A stretch of DNA of 25,545 bases, from NCBI GenBank assembly GCA_934647305.1, contig CAKUFI010000040.1:1-25545 (forward strand). The letters are read 5' to 3'. Each line of letters opens with the position of its first letter. Position 1 is the stretch's first letter. The notes beneath the pieces are model-generated. The model was not told the origin of the DNA. It made no database searches and was given only the letters and a program-made list of their open reading frames with translations. This document shows, in pieces, positions 1-7,830 of the stretch. The DNA comes from an uncultured Clostridia bacterium (lineage in GTDB: Bacteria > Bacillota > Clostridia > Christensenellales > Aristaeellaceae). A program made the translations under genes and the position numbers.

Positions 1-24
1 CGGCAAAGCCGCCCGGATGAATGA

Positions 25-64
25 GAAAAAACACCCCCGAACCTCCGCAATGGGAAGCCCGGGG
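25..64 (-). terminator. Likely intrinsic terminator of the PBP gene
   Basis: Read on the minus strand, a hairpin with outer arms CCCCG and CGGGG (35-39 and 60-64) and a weaker inner TCC/GGA pairing is followed by TGTTTTTT. It lies just past the PBP stop codon, as expected for a rho-independent terminator. The stem is imperfect. Confidence 0.55.
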
Positions 65-81
65 ACGCTGCGCTTGGAGGG

Positions 82-2703
82 TTATTCGTAGGCCTTGACC
101 AGGCTGCGCAGGGTGCTGGTCATGGTCTTGACCTGGTCGACGTCGCCGGCGTTCATGGCGAAGCGCAGGTTGTCGGAGGCCTTCTGCAGGCGCTCGATCT
201 GCTCGGAGGTGATCTCGCCGTTCTCGATCAGCTCGGCCGCGCGATCCAGGTAGCGGTTGGCGTAGGAGTAGGTGCTGTCCGCGCCGTTTGCGCACACGGT
301 GCACTTTTCCATCGAGGTGGCGTCGGGGTCGGTCGAGGCACCGGAGAAGTATTCCTGCACCACGGTGGAAACGCCGTTTCGCAGCGGATGGCCCTCGGGC
401 AGGTAAATCACGCCGTAGGTCTTGCGCGAAGAGCAGGAGGACGAGGCCGGCTTCATGGTTACGGTGCACAGCTTGACGGTGCGGTGCATGTTGCAGGTCT
501 TGACCGGCTCGGTGCCGAAGAGGTAGTAGTCGGTGTTGGTGCCATAGCCGTTGACGTCGTTGTAGCAGGCGTCGGTGGGCAGCATGCCGGAGACTGCGCA
601 CACGGTTGCCTGAACCAGACCCACCTCGGCGGCGGACTTGGTGCGGATGCTGCCATCCTCGGTGATGCCGGCCTGGGAGTGCACCTTGCTCATGACGGCC
701 GCCCACAGGGGCGCGGCGTAGGTACCGCCCGAGGCGCCGGAGACCAGCGGCTTGTAGTCCTCGCTGCCCACCCAGACGGCGGCGGCGTAGTAGGCCGTGA
801 AGCCGGCGAAGGTCACGCCTCGATAGTCCGAGTTCGTGCCGGTCTTGCCGCCGACGGTGAAGTTGCCGAAGTTGGCGTTTTTACCGGTACCGGTCTGGCA
901 GGCCTCGACCAGCACGTCGACCAGCATCCAGGCGGTGGATTCCTTGAAGGCCTCGCGAGTGATCTGCACGTCGCCCACGTCGAGATAGACGGTGCCGTCC
1001 GGGTTGAGCACGCGGCTGAAGGCATAGGGCTCCTGATACACGCCGCCGTTGGCGATGGCCGCGAAGCCGCCCGCCAGCTCGACGGTCGAGATGCCCGAGG
1101 AACCCAGCGCCAGGCCGGCGCCGGTGGCGTTGATGCTGTCGGCCGAGATGCCCAGCCTGAGCAGGTAGTTGACCGAGTTGTCCACGCCCACGTAGCTATA
1201 CAGTGCCTGCGCGGCCGCGGTGTTGTGGGACTGGTTGATGGCCTTTCGCAGCGATTCCACGCCGGTGTACGAGGCGCCGCCGTAGTTCTGCGGATAGCCC
1301 GTGTCGCTGTCCCAGCCGCTGATCTGGATGGGCAGGTTCAGTACCGGGGAGCCGGGCGAGTTGCCCAGGTCGAAGGCTGGGCCGTAGATCGAAAGCGGCT
1401 TGATCGACGAGCCGATGGGCATGTGGAAGTTGTAGGCAAACTGCTTCTGCTTCCAGCCGGTCGGGGTGGAACGGCCGCCGACGATGGCGACCACCGCGCC
1501 GGTGTGCCAGTTGATGACCGTGCAGGCGGCCTGGGGCTGCACGCGCTCCAGGTACTCGCCGTTGCCCAGCGAGGCCCTGTACGCGCTGTCCGCCGAGGAA
1601 CGCATCTTGGGGTATTTATCCCAGCCGGTGATGACCGACTGAACCGCGTCCTGCATCTCAGGATCGAGCTCGGTGTAGATCGAGTAGCCGCCGGTACGCA
1701 GCTTGTTTTCCATCAGCGCGCGGTTGGTGGAGTTGTCCTCCAGGTTCTCCGCGTGCAGCATCTTGGTGACCACGTCGTAGATGGCGTACTCGACGTAGTA
1801 CATGTTGTCGACCAGCTCGGAGCTGGAGGAGGTGGAGTGCTCGAGCACGGTGAGCCGCTCGCCCAGCGCCTGATTATACTCGGCCTCGGTGATCAGACCC
1901 TGCTCCTTCATTTTTTTCAGCACACTGTCGATCGGGTCTTCGATGTCCTGCGGCCGGCCGGTGACATAGTAGCAGCGGCGCGGATTGAGCTTGTAGGGCT
2001 TATTGATGAGCTTGGCCAGACAGGCGCATTCGCGCAGGGTGAGCTGGCTGAGCTCCTTGCCGAAGTAGTCCATCGCGGCGACCTTCACGCCGTAGTTGCT
2101 GCCGCCGAAGTAGACCACGTTCAGGTATTCGGTGATGATGTCTTCCTTGCTGATCTGCTTTTCCAGCTCGAGGGCCATATAGGCCTCCTGCAGCTTGCGC
2201 TTGTAGGTCTGCTCGTCGCTGAGGAAGGTCTTTTTGATCAGCTGCTGGGTGATGGTCGAGCCGCCCTGGGAGCCGCCGCTTGAGAGGTTGCTCACGATGG
2301 AGCCCAGCAGGCGGCGCAGGTCGACGCCGTTGTGCGACCAGAAGCGCTGGTCCTCCGAGGCGATGACCGCGTTGATCAGGATCTTGGGCAGCTCCTCATA
2401 GGTCGCGTCCACGCGGTTTTCGGTGCCCTTGAAGTCGGTAATCAGGTCGCCGTTTTTGTCATAGAGATAGGAGGTCTGGGCCTGCTCGTCGAAGCGGGAC
2501 AGGTCGAGCGCGGGCATGGTTTCAACCCAGGCCTTGGCCACGCCGACCAGCGCGCCCGTGAGCGACACGCCGACCACCAGCGCCACCACGAACATCATCT
2601 TCGCGGTGGTCAGGATGACTGAAAGTATAAAATTAGGCTTTTTCGTGCGCGGCTTGAAGGGACTTTTCGCTCCCGAACCGCCCGTTCGCTTTTCCTTGCT
2701 CAT
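82..2703 (-). CDS. Class A penicillin-binding protein (PBP1A type)
   Basis: Bifunctional peptidoglycan synthase of 873 aa: it polymerises lipid II and cross-links stem peptides outside the membrane. A basic cytoplasmic tail and one membrane segment (about 27-58) precede a GT51 glycosyltransferase domain with EDQRFWSHNG (catalytic Glu about 117), GGSTITQQL (147-155) and an ELEKQISKEDIITEYLN block. The transpeptidase domain has all three motifs: SSIK (nucleophile Ser about 432), SHN (about 492-494) and KTG (about 620-622). The C-terminal 150 residues hold eight or more cysteines in pairs such as CTVC, which is unusual for an exported domain. The start is set by GGGAGG seven bases upstream. An extended -10 (TGGTATAAT) lies on the minus strand at 2763-2768. 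It is divergent from yunB. Function is certain from motifs; which PBP1 paralog is not. Confidence 0.97.
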   Translation of the reverse strand: MSKEKRTGGSGAKSPFKPRTKKPNFILSVILTTAKMMFVVALVVGVSLTGALVGVAKAWVETMPALDLSRFDEQAQTSYLYDKNGDLITDFKGTENRVDATYEELPKILINAVIASEDQRFWSHNGVDLRRLLGSIVSNLSSGGSQGGSTITQQLIKKTFLSDEQTYKRKLQEAYMALELEKQISKEDIITEYLNVVYFGGSNYGVKVAAMDYFGKELSQLTLRECACLAKLINKPYKLNPRRCYYVTGRPQDIEDPIDSVLKKMKEQGLITEAEYNQALGERLTVLEHSTSSSSELVDNMYYVEYAIYDVVTKMLHAENLEDNSTNRALMENKLRTGGYSIYTELDPEMQDAVQSVITGWDKYPKMRSSADSAYRASLGNGEYLERVQPQAACTVINWHTGAVVAIVGGRSTPTGWKQKQFAYNFHMPIGSSIKPLSIYGPAFDLGNSPGSPVLNLPIQISGWDSDTGYPQNYGGASYTGVESLRKAINQSHNTAAAQALYSYVGVDNSVNYLLRLGISADSINATGAGLALGSSGISTVELAGGFAAIANGGVYQEPYAFSRVLNPDGTVYLDVGDVQITREAFKESTAWMLVDVLVEACQTGTGKNANFGNFTVGGKTGTNSDYRGVTFAGFTAYYAAAVWVGSEDYKPLVSGASGGTYAAPLWAAVMSKVHSQAGITEDGSIRTKSAAEVGLVQATVCAVSGMLPTDACYNDVNGYGTNTDYYLFGTEPVKTCNMHRTVKLCTVTMKPASSSCSSRKTYGVIYLPEGHPLRNGVSTVVQEYFSGASTDPDATSMEKCTVCANGADSTYSYANRYLDRAAELIENGEITSEQIERLQKASDNLRFAMNAGDVDQVKTMTSTLRSLVKAYE

Positions 2704-2762
2704 GCGTTTCCTCCCGAGAGATACAGCGTTTGCCGGCAGGGGCCGACAGGTATGCTGCGTCC

Positions 2763-2771
2763 ATTATACCA
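2763..2771 (-). promoter_or_regulatory. Extended -10 promoter of the PBP gene
   Basis: TGGTATAAT on the minus strand is a perfect TATAAT with a TG extension, about 60 bases before the PBP start codon. No convincing -35 box is seen at 16-18 bases. The divergent yunB start lies about 90 bases away on the other strand. Confidence 0.6.
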
Positions 2772-2860
2772 CATGCCCGGTTTGTTTGCACGTTATTTTC
2801 CGTGTGCTCATGGGACGGGAATATGGCATATCCTATTATATTGACGGGGGAATGCGCGAA

Positions 2861-3523
2861 ATGGTTGCAAAATGCCGGTTTTCGCTGAGGCAGAGAATCC
2901 TGCTGGCGCTCGCGGCGGCGGCGCTGTGCCTGTGCGGCCTGGCGGCGTGGGGCCTGGCCAACCTGAACCCGATCGTGATCCGCATGGCCGAGGCGCGCGC
3001 CAGTCAGCTGGCGGTGGAGGCGATGAACCAGGCGGTGGACGAGGTGATGGGCAATTCGGTCACCTATTCTGACCTGGTGCTGACCTCCTTCGACGAGCAG
3101 GGGCGGCTGTCCATGCTGCAGGCCAACACGATGAAGATGAACGACATCGCCTCGGCGGCCGCGCTGGTGGCGCAGCGGAACCTGGGCGCGCTGGCCGAGC
3201 AGGGCGTGTCCATCCCGCTGGGCGCGGCGCTGGGGGTCAGTCTGTTTTCGGGCGCGGGGCCGCTGATCAACGTCAGCGTGGTGCCGGTCGGCTCGGTCAC
3301 GACCTCCTTCGCGACCTCGTTTGAGTCGGCGGGCATCAACCAGACCCGTCACGAAATCTCGCTGCAGGCCAGCGTGCTCATGCGCATCATCGTGCCCACC
3401 GGCGCGGATTCGGTGACGGTCGATACCCTCGTGCCCATCGCCGAGTCGATCATCGTGGGTCAGGTGCCCTCGACCTATGTCAACGTCCCCTCCGAGGAGG
3501 ACGCGCTCAACCTGGTGCCCTAG
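2861..3523 (+). CDS. yunB: Sporulation protein YunB
   Basis: Protein of 220 aa matching the YunB family, a mother-cell (SigE-dependent in Bacillus subtilis) sporulation protein of unknown biochemical role. One N-terminal membrane anchor (about residues 10-30, LLALAAAALCLCGLAAW) leads into the family's characteristic order of blocks: NTMKMNDIASAAAL, a GP-INVSVVPVGSV segment, FESAGINQTRHEISL, and VPIAESIIVGQVPSTYVNV near the C-terminus. B. subtilis YunB is about 254 aa, so the length fits. An upstream in-frame ATG at 2852 has no room for a ribosome-binding site, while ATG 2861 has GGGGG ten bases upstream; the reading frame stays open further upstream but only antisense to the PBP gene. A CATATCCTA box (2827-2835) resembles a SigE/SigK -10, but no clear -35 partner is seen. 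Its presence implies the host forms endospores. Confidence 0.9.
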   Translation: MVAKCRFSLRQRILLALAAAALCLCGLAAWGLANLNPIVIRMAEARASQLAVEAMNQAVDEVMGNSVTYSDLVLTSFDEQGRLSMLQANTMKMNDIASAAALVAQRNLGALAEQGVSIPLGAALGVSLFSGAGPLINVSVVPVGSVTTSFATSFESAGINQTRHEISLQASVLMRIIVPTGADSVTVDTLVPIAESIIVGQVPSTYVNVPSEEDALNLVP

Positions 3524-3593
3524 GGCCCGCGGCGGTCTCCGGACGGCGAATTCACGCTGCAATCATGAATATGATATATGATAACGTTCGGAT

Positions 3594-3607
3594 TTTTGAT
3601 CAAAAAG
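3594..3607. promoter_or_regulatory. AT-rich perfect palindrome upstream of the BMP gene
   Basis: TTTTTGATCAAAAA is a 14-bp perfect palindrome in the 215-base gap between yunB and the BMP-family gene. It could be an operator, or part of a weak terminator for yunB; nothing else decides between these. Confidence 0.3.
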
Positions 3608-3738
3608 GCGGCAAAAACCGGCCTGGCGAGAAAATATTGTTCGTTAATTTACACAACGCACCCTCAGTTCATAACATTCATCAAGTATGATATACGCGTT
3701 TCCTAATCAACCACGACTTACAGGAGGATTGAATCATC

Positions 3739-4893
3739 ATGAAGAAACTGGTTTCGCTGGCTCTGATTCTGACCCTGGTTCTGGTCGGCATGTTCGCCGG
3801 CACCGCGTCCGCCGAGGTCACCAAGGACACCATCAAGGTGGGCCTGATCCTGCTCCACGACGAGAACATCGGCTACGACGAGATTCACCTGAACGGCTTC
3901 ATGGACATGGTCAAGAACCTGGGCCTGACCGAGGATCAGTACGTGATCAAGTACAACATTCCTGAGAACGAGCTGTGCTACGACGCGGCGGTCGACCTGG
4001 CCGAAGCGGGCTGCAACATCATCTTCGCCGACTCCTTCGGCCATGAGTCCTACATGCTGCAGGCGGCCACCGAGTATCCGAACATCCAGTTCTGCCATGC
4101 CACCGGCTATCAGGCGGCGACTTCCGGCCTGAAGAACATGCACAACTTCTTCTCCGCCGTGTATGAGTCCCGCTACGTCTCTGGCGTGGTCGCGGGCCTG
4201 AAGCTCAACGAGCAGATCGAAAAGGGCGAGTTCACCGCGGACGAGGCCGTCATGGGCTATGTCGGCGCGTATCCCTACGCCGAGGTCATCTCCGGCTACA
4301 CCGCCTTCTATCTGGGCGCCCGCTCCGTCTGCCCCTCCGTCACCATGAAGGTGCAGTACACCAACTCCTGGGCTGACATGGCCATGGAGCAGGAAGCGGC
4401 CAGCGCGCTGATCTCCCAGGGCTGCAAGCTGATTTCCCAGCACGCCGATACCACCGGCGCCCCCACTGCCTGCCAGGCTCAGGGCGTTCCCTGCGTGGGC
4501 TACAACGTCTCCATGATCTCCGTTGCTCCCGACAGCGCGCTGACTTCCGCCGCCGTCGTCTGGGCTCCCTACTACAACTACGCCGTGAACTGCCTGATCA
4601 ATGGCGAGGAGATCGCCACCGACTGGTGCAAGGGCTTCTCCGAGGGCGCCACTGAGATCAAGGAGCTCAACGAGAAGGTCGTCGCCGCCGGCACTGCCGA
4701 GAAGGTCGCCGAGGTTGAGGCCGCTCTGAAGGACGGCACCCTGCACGTCTTCGACTGCTCCACCTTCACCGTGGACGGCAAGACCCTGACCGACGCGGAC
4801 AGCCAGTACATCTGGGACGGCTACTTCCATGAGTCCGAGCTGGCCTCCGCTCCCTCCTTCGATTTCATCATCGACGGTATCTCCATCAACTGA
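3739..4893 (+). CDS. BMP-family substrate-binding protein (PnrA-like)
   Basis: Exported solute receptor of 384 aa in the basic membrane protein/PnrA family; studied members bind purine nucleosides or related ligands for an ABC importer. Residues 1-26 form a signal peptide ending ASA-E. The family lobes are seen in order: IKVGLILLHDEN at the mature N-terminus, CNIIFADSFGHESYM, YPNIQFCHATGYQ, YVSGVVAGLKLNE, AVMGYVGAYPYAEV, and the C-terminal AAVVWAPYYNYAVNCLINGE. Lipid anchoring would need a lipobox cysteine; the region reads LVGM, with Met where Cys is expected, so the protein may be secreted free or use another partner. AGGAGG (3722-3727) sets the start. It stands alone, with its own terminator and no permease or ATPase gene beside it. 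Codon use is noticeably optimised (CTG, AAG, ATC), suggesting strong expression. Confidence 0.9.
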   Translation: MKKLVSLALILTLVLVGMFAGTASAEVTKDTIKVGLILLHDENIGYDEIHLNGFMDMVKNLGLTEDQYVIKYNIPENELCYDAAVDLAEAGCNIIFADSFGHESYMLQAATEYPNIQFCHATGYQAATSGLKNMHNFFSAVYESRYVSGVVAGLKLNEQIEKGEFTADEAVMGYVGAYPYAEVISGYTAFYLGARSVCPSVTMKVQYTNSWADMAMEQEAASALISQGCKLISQHADTTGAPTACQAQGVPCVGYNVSMISVAPDSALTSAAVVWAPYYNYAVNCLINGEEIATDWCKGFSEGATEIKELNEKVVAAGTAEKVAEVEAALKDGTLHVFDCSTFTVDGKTLTDADSQYIWDGYFHESELASAPSFDFIIDGISIN

Positions 4894-4911
4894 TTCAATC
4901 CCCTGTCGTGA

Positions 4912-4941
4912 AAAAAGGGCTGCGTTCGCGCGGCCCTTTTT
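4912..4941 (+). terminator. Intrinsic terminator of the BMP gene
   Basis: GGGCTGCG-TTCG-CGCGGCCC forms an 8-bp stem (one G-T pair) closed by a TTCG tetraloop, preceded by A6 and followed by T5. It starts about 20 bases after the stop codon, so the BMP gene is a single-gene transcript. Confidence 0.9.
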
Positions 4942-5009
4942 GTCTGAGTCCGGACGCGCCTGACGAGCGAATGGGTGCGGTGCTGCGGGAACTTTAAAAA
5001 AGCAGGTGG

Positions 5010-5038
5010 TTGATTTATGCGCCGATGCGTGATAAAAT
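5010..5038 (+). promoter_or_regulatory. SigA-type promoter of the hydrolase operon
   Basis: TTGATT (5010-5015), a 17-base spacer, and TAAAAT (5033-5038). The predicted start near 5045 gives an 85-base leader that holds a terminator-like hairpin and an operator before the first gene. Confidence 0.7.
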
Positions 5039-5063
5039 AGAGGCGTGGATGGATTCTGAACGG

Positions 5064-5083
5064 ACTGCCGGGAGGCAGTTTTT
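5064..5083 (+). promoter_or_regulatory. Terminator-like hairpin in the operon leader
   Basis: ACTGCC-GGGA-GGCAGT is a 6-bp stem with four-base loop, followed directly by T4. It lies between the promoter and the first gene, where it could act as an attenuator; it could also be a weak terminator for stray upstream transcription. The stem is short, so this is tentative. Confidence 0.4.
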
Positions 5084-5094
5084 AAAAAGCTGTA

Positions 5095-5112
5095 GGTTAG
5101 ATTAGTCTAACC
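5095..5112. promoter_or_regulatory. 18-bp operator, site 1
   Basis: GGTTAGATTAGTCTAACC is an inverted repeat with perfect 7-bp arms (GGTTAGA/TCTAACC) around TTAG, typical of TetR-family operators. It ends 17 bases before the first gene's start codon. A site matching it at 14 of 18 positions lies at 8921-8938. Confidence 0.65.
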
Positions 5113-5129
5113 ATGGAGGGAAAGCGTTC

Positions 5130-5924
5130 ATGAAGTACTTTGAATTCGGCCGGGAAAACCCGGAAGTGATGCTGCACGGCGGCGGAGTGAGCTATCGCGG
5201 CATGCTGCCTGCCGCGAAGGAAATGGCGAAGGTCTACCACGTGGTGTTGGTCGCCTACGACGGCTTCAACCCGGATGAGCCGGAGACGGAGTTCAAATCG
5301 CCGATGGACGAGGCCAGGCGACTGGGCGATTTCATTGCGGCGCGCAGCGGCGGACGGATCGACGTGCTCTACGCCCTGTCCAACGGCTGCCGGGTGATGA
5401 TGGAGGTGCTGCGCGACGAGCGCCTGACGATCACGACGGCCATTGCCGACGGCATGGGGCTCAGGGATTATCCTAATATCCGAAGCAAATGGGGGAAGGA
5501 TGTCTACTGCTTCTTCTACACCGGCCTTTTCTACGCCGTCATGGGGCATCCGGGCCCGCAGCGGAAGAAATTCCTGGCGAAGATCACCGGAAGGTCGCTC
5601 GAGGAGACCGACCGAATCCTCTACGGAAAGGCGACGTGGAGGAGCTGGAGGAATCAGGACTATCCCCTGGTCGGTCGGAAAACCGACTATTCGCTGTTCA
5701 ATCGGACGGACATGTACCTCTGGTACGGGATCAGGGGAGGCGTGGACAAAAAGCTGTCCGCCAACCTGAAGCGGCTTAAGGAGAAGGGGTACCCGTTCAC
5801 GGCAAAGATCTTTACGGATTTGGGCCACGGCGGCCTGGCAGGGGAGCATACGGCGCGGTTTTCGCAGGAGGTACAGGCGGCGCACAGGCGCTCGCCGGAG
5901 AAGGCAAGGGGGAAGGCGCGATGA
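5130..5924 (+). CDS. Alpha/beta hydrolase, first gene of the operon
   Basis: Cytoplasmic 264-aa protein with the alpha/beta hydrolase pattern: an N-terminal HGGG oxyanion-hole motif (about residues 16-19), a nucleophile elbow LYALSNGCR (Ser about 94; the usual first Gly of GxSxG is Ala), and a late TDLGHGGL giving the likely catalytic His (about 233). The substrate cannot be told from sequence. GGAGGG nine bases upstream sets the start. Its last codons overlap the next start (ATGA), implying coupled translation. The C-terminal 20 residues are basic and look disordered. The whole operon follows an apparent TetR-type operator, so it is probably induced by a small ligand. Confidence 0.85.
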   Translation: MKYFEFGRENPEVMLHGGGVSYRGMLPAAKEMAKVYHVVLVAYDGFNPDEPETEFKSPMDEARRLGDFIAARSGGRIDVLYALSNGCRVMMEVLRDERLTITTAIADGMGLRDYPNIRSKWGKDVYCFFYTGLFYAVMGHPGPQRKKFLAKITGRSLEETDRILYGKATWRSWRNQDYPLVGRKTDYSLFNRTDMYLWYGIRGGVDKKLSANLKRLKEKGYPFTAKIFTDLGHGGLAGEHTARFSQEVQAAHRRSPEKARGKAR

Positions 5925-6412
5925 TTTTTCAGGCGATTCTGGAGGGCATGGGACTGGGCGCGCTGCTGGTGCTGGTCTGCTGGCTGGGCATCCGCAGAGG
6001 CGCGGTGGGCATGGCGCACCTGTATCATGAGGACGTGCAGGCGCGCTGCGTCGAGCTGGGGCTGGCGAGCCGCGAAACGATCCGGCGAAACAGCCTCCGG
6101 TTCAAGGTCTGCTGCGTTCCGATATACCTTGCCTACGTGCTCGTGTGCGTCTACGCGGTCAATGGCGCGCGCGGTTTTCGGGCGGGGTTCTGGCAGATGC
6201 TGGTCATACTGTCCGTGATGAACCTGATCGACCGGTTTCTGATAGACGAGTGGTGGGTCGGGCACACGAAGGCCTGGACGATCCCCGGGACGGAGGACCT
6301 GAAGCCGTACATCGACAGGCGCGACAGGCGGGTCAAGTGGGCGGCGGGCACGCTCGGCATGGCCGTGATTTCCGCGGCGCTCGCGGGCGTAATGGCGCTG
6401 CTGGTTCACTGA
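5921..6412 (+). CDS. Small integral membrane protein, unknown
   Basis: I do not recognise the family. The 163-aa product has about four membrane segments: roughly 5-24, 66-82, 91-107 and 141-161. Between the third and fourth is a soluble stretch with DEWWVGHTKAW and PGTEDLKPYIDRRDRR, the likely conserved region. Between the first two is a 40-residue loop rich in charged residues (YHEDVQARCVELGLASRETIRR). It starts with ATG overlapping the hydrolase stop, so it is translated with that gene. Its place between two hydrolases suggests a role in the same process, perhaps transport or membrane anchoring, but this is inference only. Confidence 0.8.
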   Translation: MIFQAILEGMGLGALLVLVCWLGIRRGAVGMAHLYHEDVQARCVELGLASRETIRRNSLRFKVCCVPIYLAYVLVCVYAVNGARGFRAGFWQMLVILSVMNLIDRFLIDEWWVGHTKAWTIPGTEDLKPYIDRRDRRVKWAAGTLGMAVISAALAGVMALLVH

Positions 6413-6428
6413 GGGGAGGCGCTGCGCA

Positions 6429-7202
6429 GTGGTATTTGAAACCTGTGGGAAAAAGGACAATCCCGCCGTGCTGTTTTTTCACGCCATGGGCGTGACCGGC
6501 GGAAGCAGCGAGCCCGTGGCGAGGGTTCTGCGGGACAGGTATTTCTGCGTGCTCCCGACCGCCACGGTCTACTGCCCGGGGCAGAGGTATGTGAGCCGGG
6601 CGGACGAGGCGCGGCAGGCAGAGGAATTCCTGCGCGGGCAGGGGATAAAGCGCCTTGCGCTGGTGGTCGCGTCCTCGATCGGGGCCGACCTGGCGCTGGC
6701 CTTCCTGGCGCAGACGACGCTGCCGGTCGAGCATGTCTTTTTCGACGGGGGCCAGTTTGCGCAGATCGGCCGGGCGACCCGGCGCGTGATGACGCCCTTT
6801 TTGTATCTGGCCATCAAGAGCCTGTACTGGTCGAAGGGCGGGACGCTCAAGAAAATCTTCTGGTGCGACGACGAGGCGATTCGGCCGTACTTTATTGCAG
6901 CGGGGCGGGCGCTGACCTATGGCAACCTGCGCCGCCAGCTCGCGGACAGCCTGCAGGACAGGCCCTTTCCGGCGCTTCCGGAGGCGCTGCAGGCGCATGC
7001 CTGGTTCGAATTCGGCAGCAGGGAGGAGCACTACAAGTATCGGGACGCGGTGATGCGGGCCTATCCGCGCGGGCATTTCCCGGTCTTTGAAGGGCATAAC
7101 CACATGCAGTATCAGGTTCGCGACCCGCAGGGCTTTGCCGAAATGCTCCGCTGGGTCATCGAGCGGGACGCCCTGCCGGCGCTGCCGTTTTTGAGGAAGT
7201 GA
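6429..7202 (+). CDS. Alpha/beta hydrolase, second copy in the operon
   Basis: Protein of 257 aa with a second alpha/beta hydrolase fold, not a close copy of the first. FFHAMGVTGGS near the N-terminus supplies the oxyanion-hole loop, LVVASSIGADLAL carries the nucleophile elbow (ASSIG, Ser about 78), FFDGGQ follows as the next strand, and EGHNHMQYQ gives the likely catalytic His. The start is GTG at 6429, chosen because AGGGGAGG (6412-6419) sits nine bases upstream and overlaps the preceding stop. It has no signal peptide, so it is cytoplasmic. Paired dissimilar hydrolases next to a thiazoline-carboxylate hydrolase suggest a stepwise breakdown or detoxification route; the substrate is unknown. 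Confidence 0.85.
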   Translation: MVFETCGKKDNPAVLFFHAMGVTGGSSEPVARVLRDRYFCVLPTATVYCPGQRYVSRADEARQAEEFLRGQGIKRLALVVASSIGADLALAFLAQTTLPVEHVFFDGGQFAQIGRATRRVMTPFLYLAIKSLYWSKGGTLKKIFWCDDEAIRPYFIAAGRALTYGNLRRQLADSLQDRPFPALPEALQAHAWFEFGSREEHYKYRDAVMRAYPRGHFPVFEGHNHMQYQVRDPQGFAEMLRWVIERDALPALPFLRK

Positions 7203-7211
7203 GGGAAGGTC

Positions 7212-7826
7212 ATGGGTAAGAGCTATCTGACGTCCGCGTTCGAGGACACGGTATCGGGACGCTTTCCGAAGAAGGCGCGAGCGCTTGGCGAGGCGATGCA
7301 AAGGCGCCTTGAGAAACTGCGCGCGGAAAACGCCGGCGCGTCCCGGGAAAAGCGGCGGCATCTGGAGAGCCAGATTCTGCCGGGCATCGCGGTTTATGAG
7401 ACGCTTCAGGCGGTCATGCCGAAGGACGAGGCGCTTTCGACTGTGCACGGCTATGTGGAGAAGCGGGCGCGGCGGCTGAAGGGGATTTTCCTGAGACTGA
7501 TGTACATTCCGGGGTTTTATCGCCGCGTGCCGGGGATTTTTTCCAGGCAGACGCCGAAGCTGTTCGGCCCAAGCGCGGGCTTTGCGGCGACGGACATACA
7601 GACCACGGACGGCGTGTGGCGCATCAACATGACGAAATGCCCCTACCACGACGCCTGCGTCCAATACGGCTGTCCGGAGCTGTGTCACTGCTTCTGTGAC
7701 AGCGACGACATTACCTATGATGGCCTGCATCCGGGACTCGTCTGGCACAGGACGAAGACGCTGGGACGCGGGGATGACTGCTGCGACTTCTGCCTGAAGC
7801 TCGCGGGAAAAAAGAGCGCGGGGTGA
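7212..7826 (+). CDS. L-2-amino-thiazoline-4-carboxylate hydrolase family protein
   Basis: Protein of 204 aa with the features of the ATC hydrolase family, named after the enzyme that opens a thiazoline ring on the way to L-cysteine; most clostridial members are uncharacterised. The N-terminal half is a basic helical region (residues 1-110). The C-terminal half holds the family signature: MTKCPYHDACVQYGCPEL, then CHCFCDSDD, and WHRTKTLGRGDDCCDFCL. Nine cysteines fall in this part (about 143, 149, 154, 158, 160, 162, 190, 191, 194), enough for metal binding or thiol chemistry. The start ATG follows the upstream stop by nine bases, with GAGGGAAGG before it. In this family the next gene is often a methyltransferase, as here. 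Confidence 0.85.
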   Translation: MGKSYLTSAFEDTVSGRFPKKARALGEAMQRRLEKLRAENAGASREKRRHLESQILPGIAVYETLQAVMPKDEALSTVHGYVEKRARRLKGIFLRLMYIPGFYRRVPGIFSRQTPKLFGPSAGFAATDIQTTDGVWRINMTKCPYHDACVQYGCPELCHCFCDSDDITYDGLHPGLVWHRTKTLGRGDDCCDFCLKLAGKKSAG

Positions 7827-7830
7827 TTGA

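Noticed and set aside
388..2283. Long plus-strand open frame (631 codons) opposite the PBP gene
   Set aside because: It is antisense to a complete, motif-verified PBP; the His/Val/Gly-rich translation is the usual shadow of a GC-rich gene.
2827..2835. SigE/SigK -10 box (CATATCCTA) before yunB
   Set aside because: No matching -35 at the right distance, so I do not list it as a promoter although the gene's family makes it plausible.
5113..5133. Six-codon upstream frame (ATG at 5113) ending on the hydrolase start codon
   Set aside because: No ribosome-binding site of its own; its GGAGGG is the site for the hydrolase. Probably chance.
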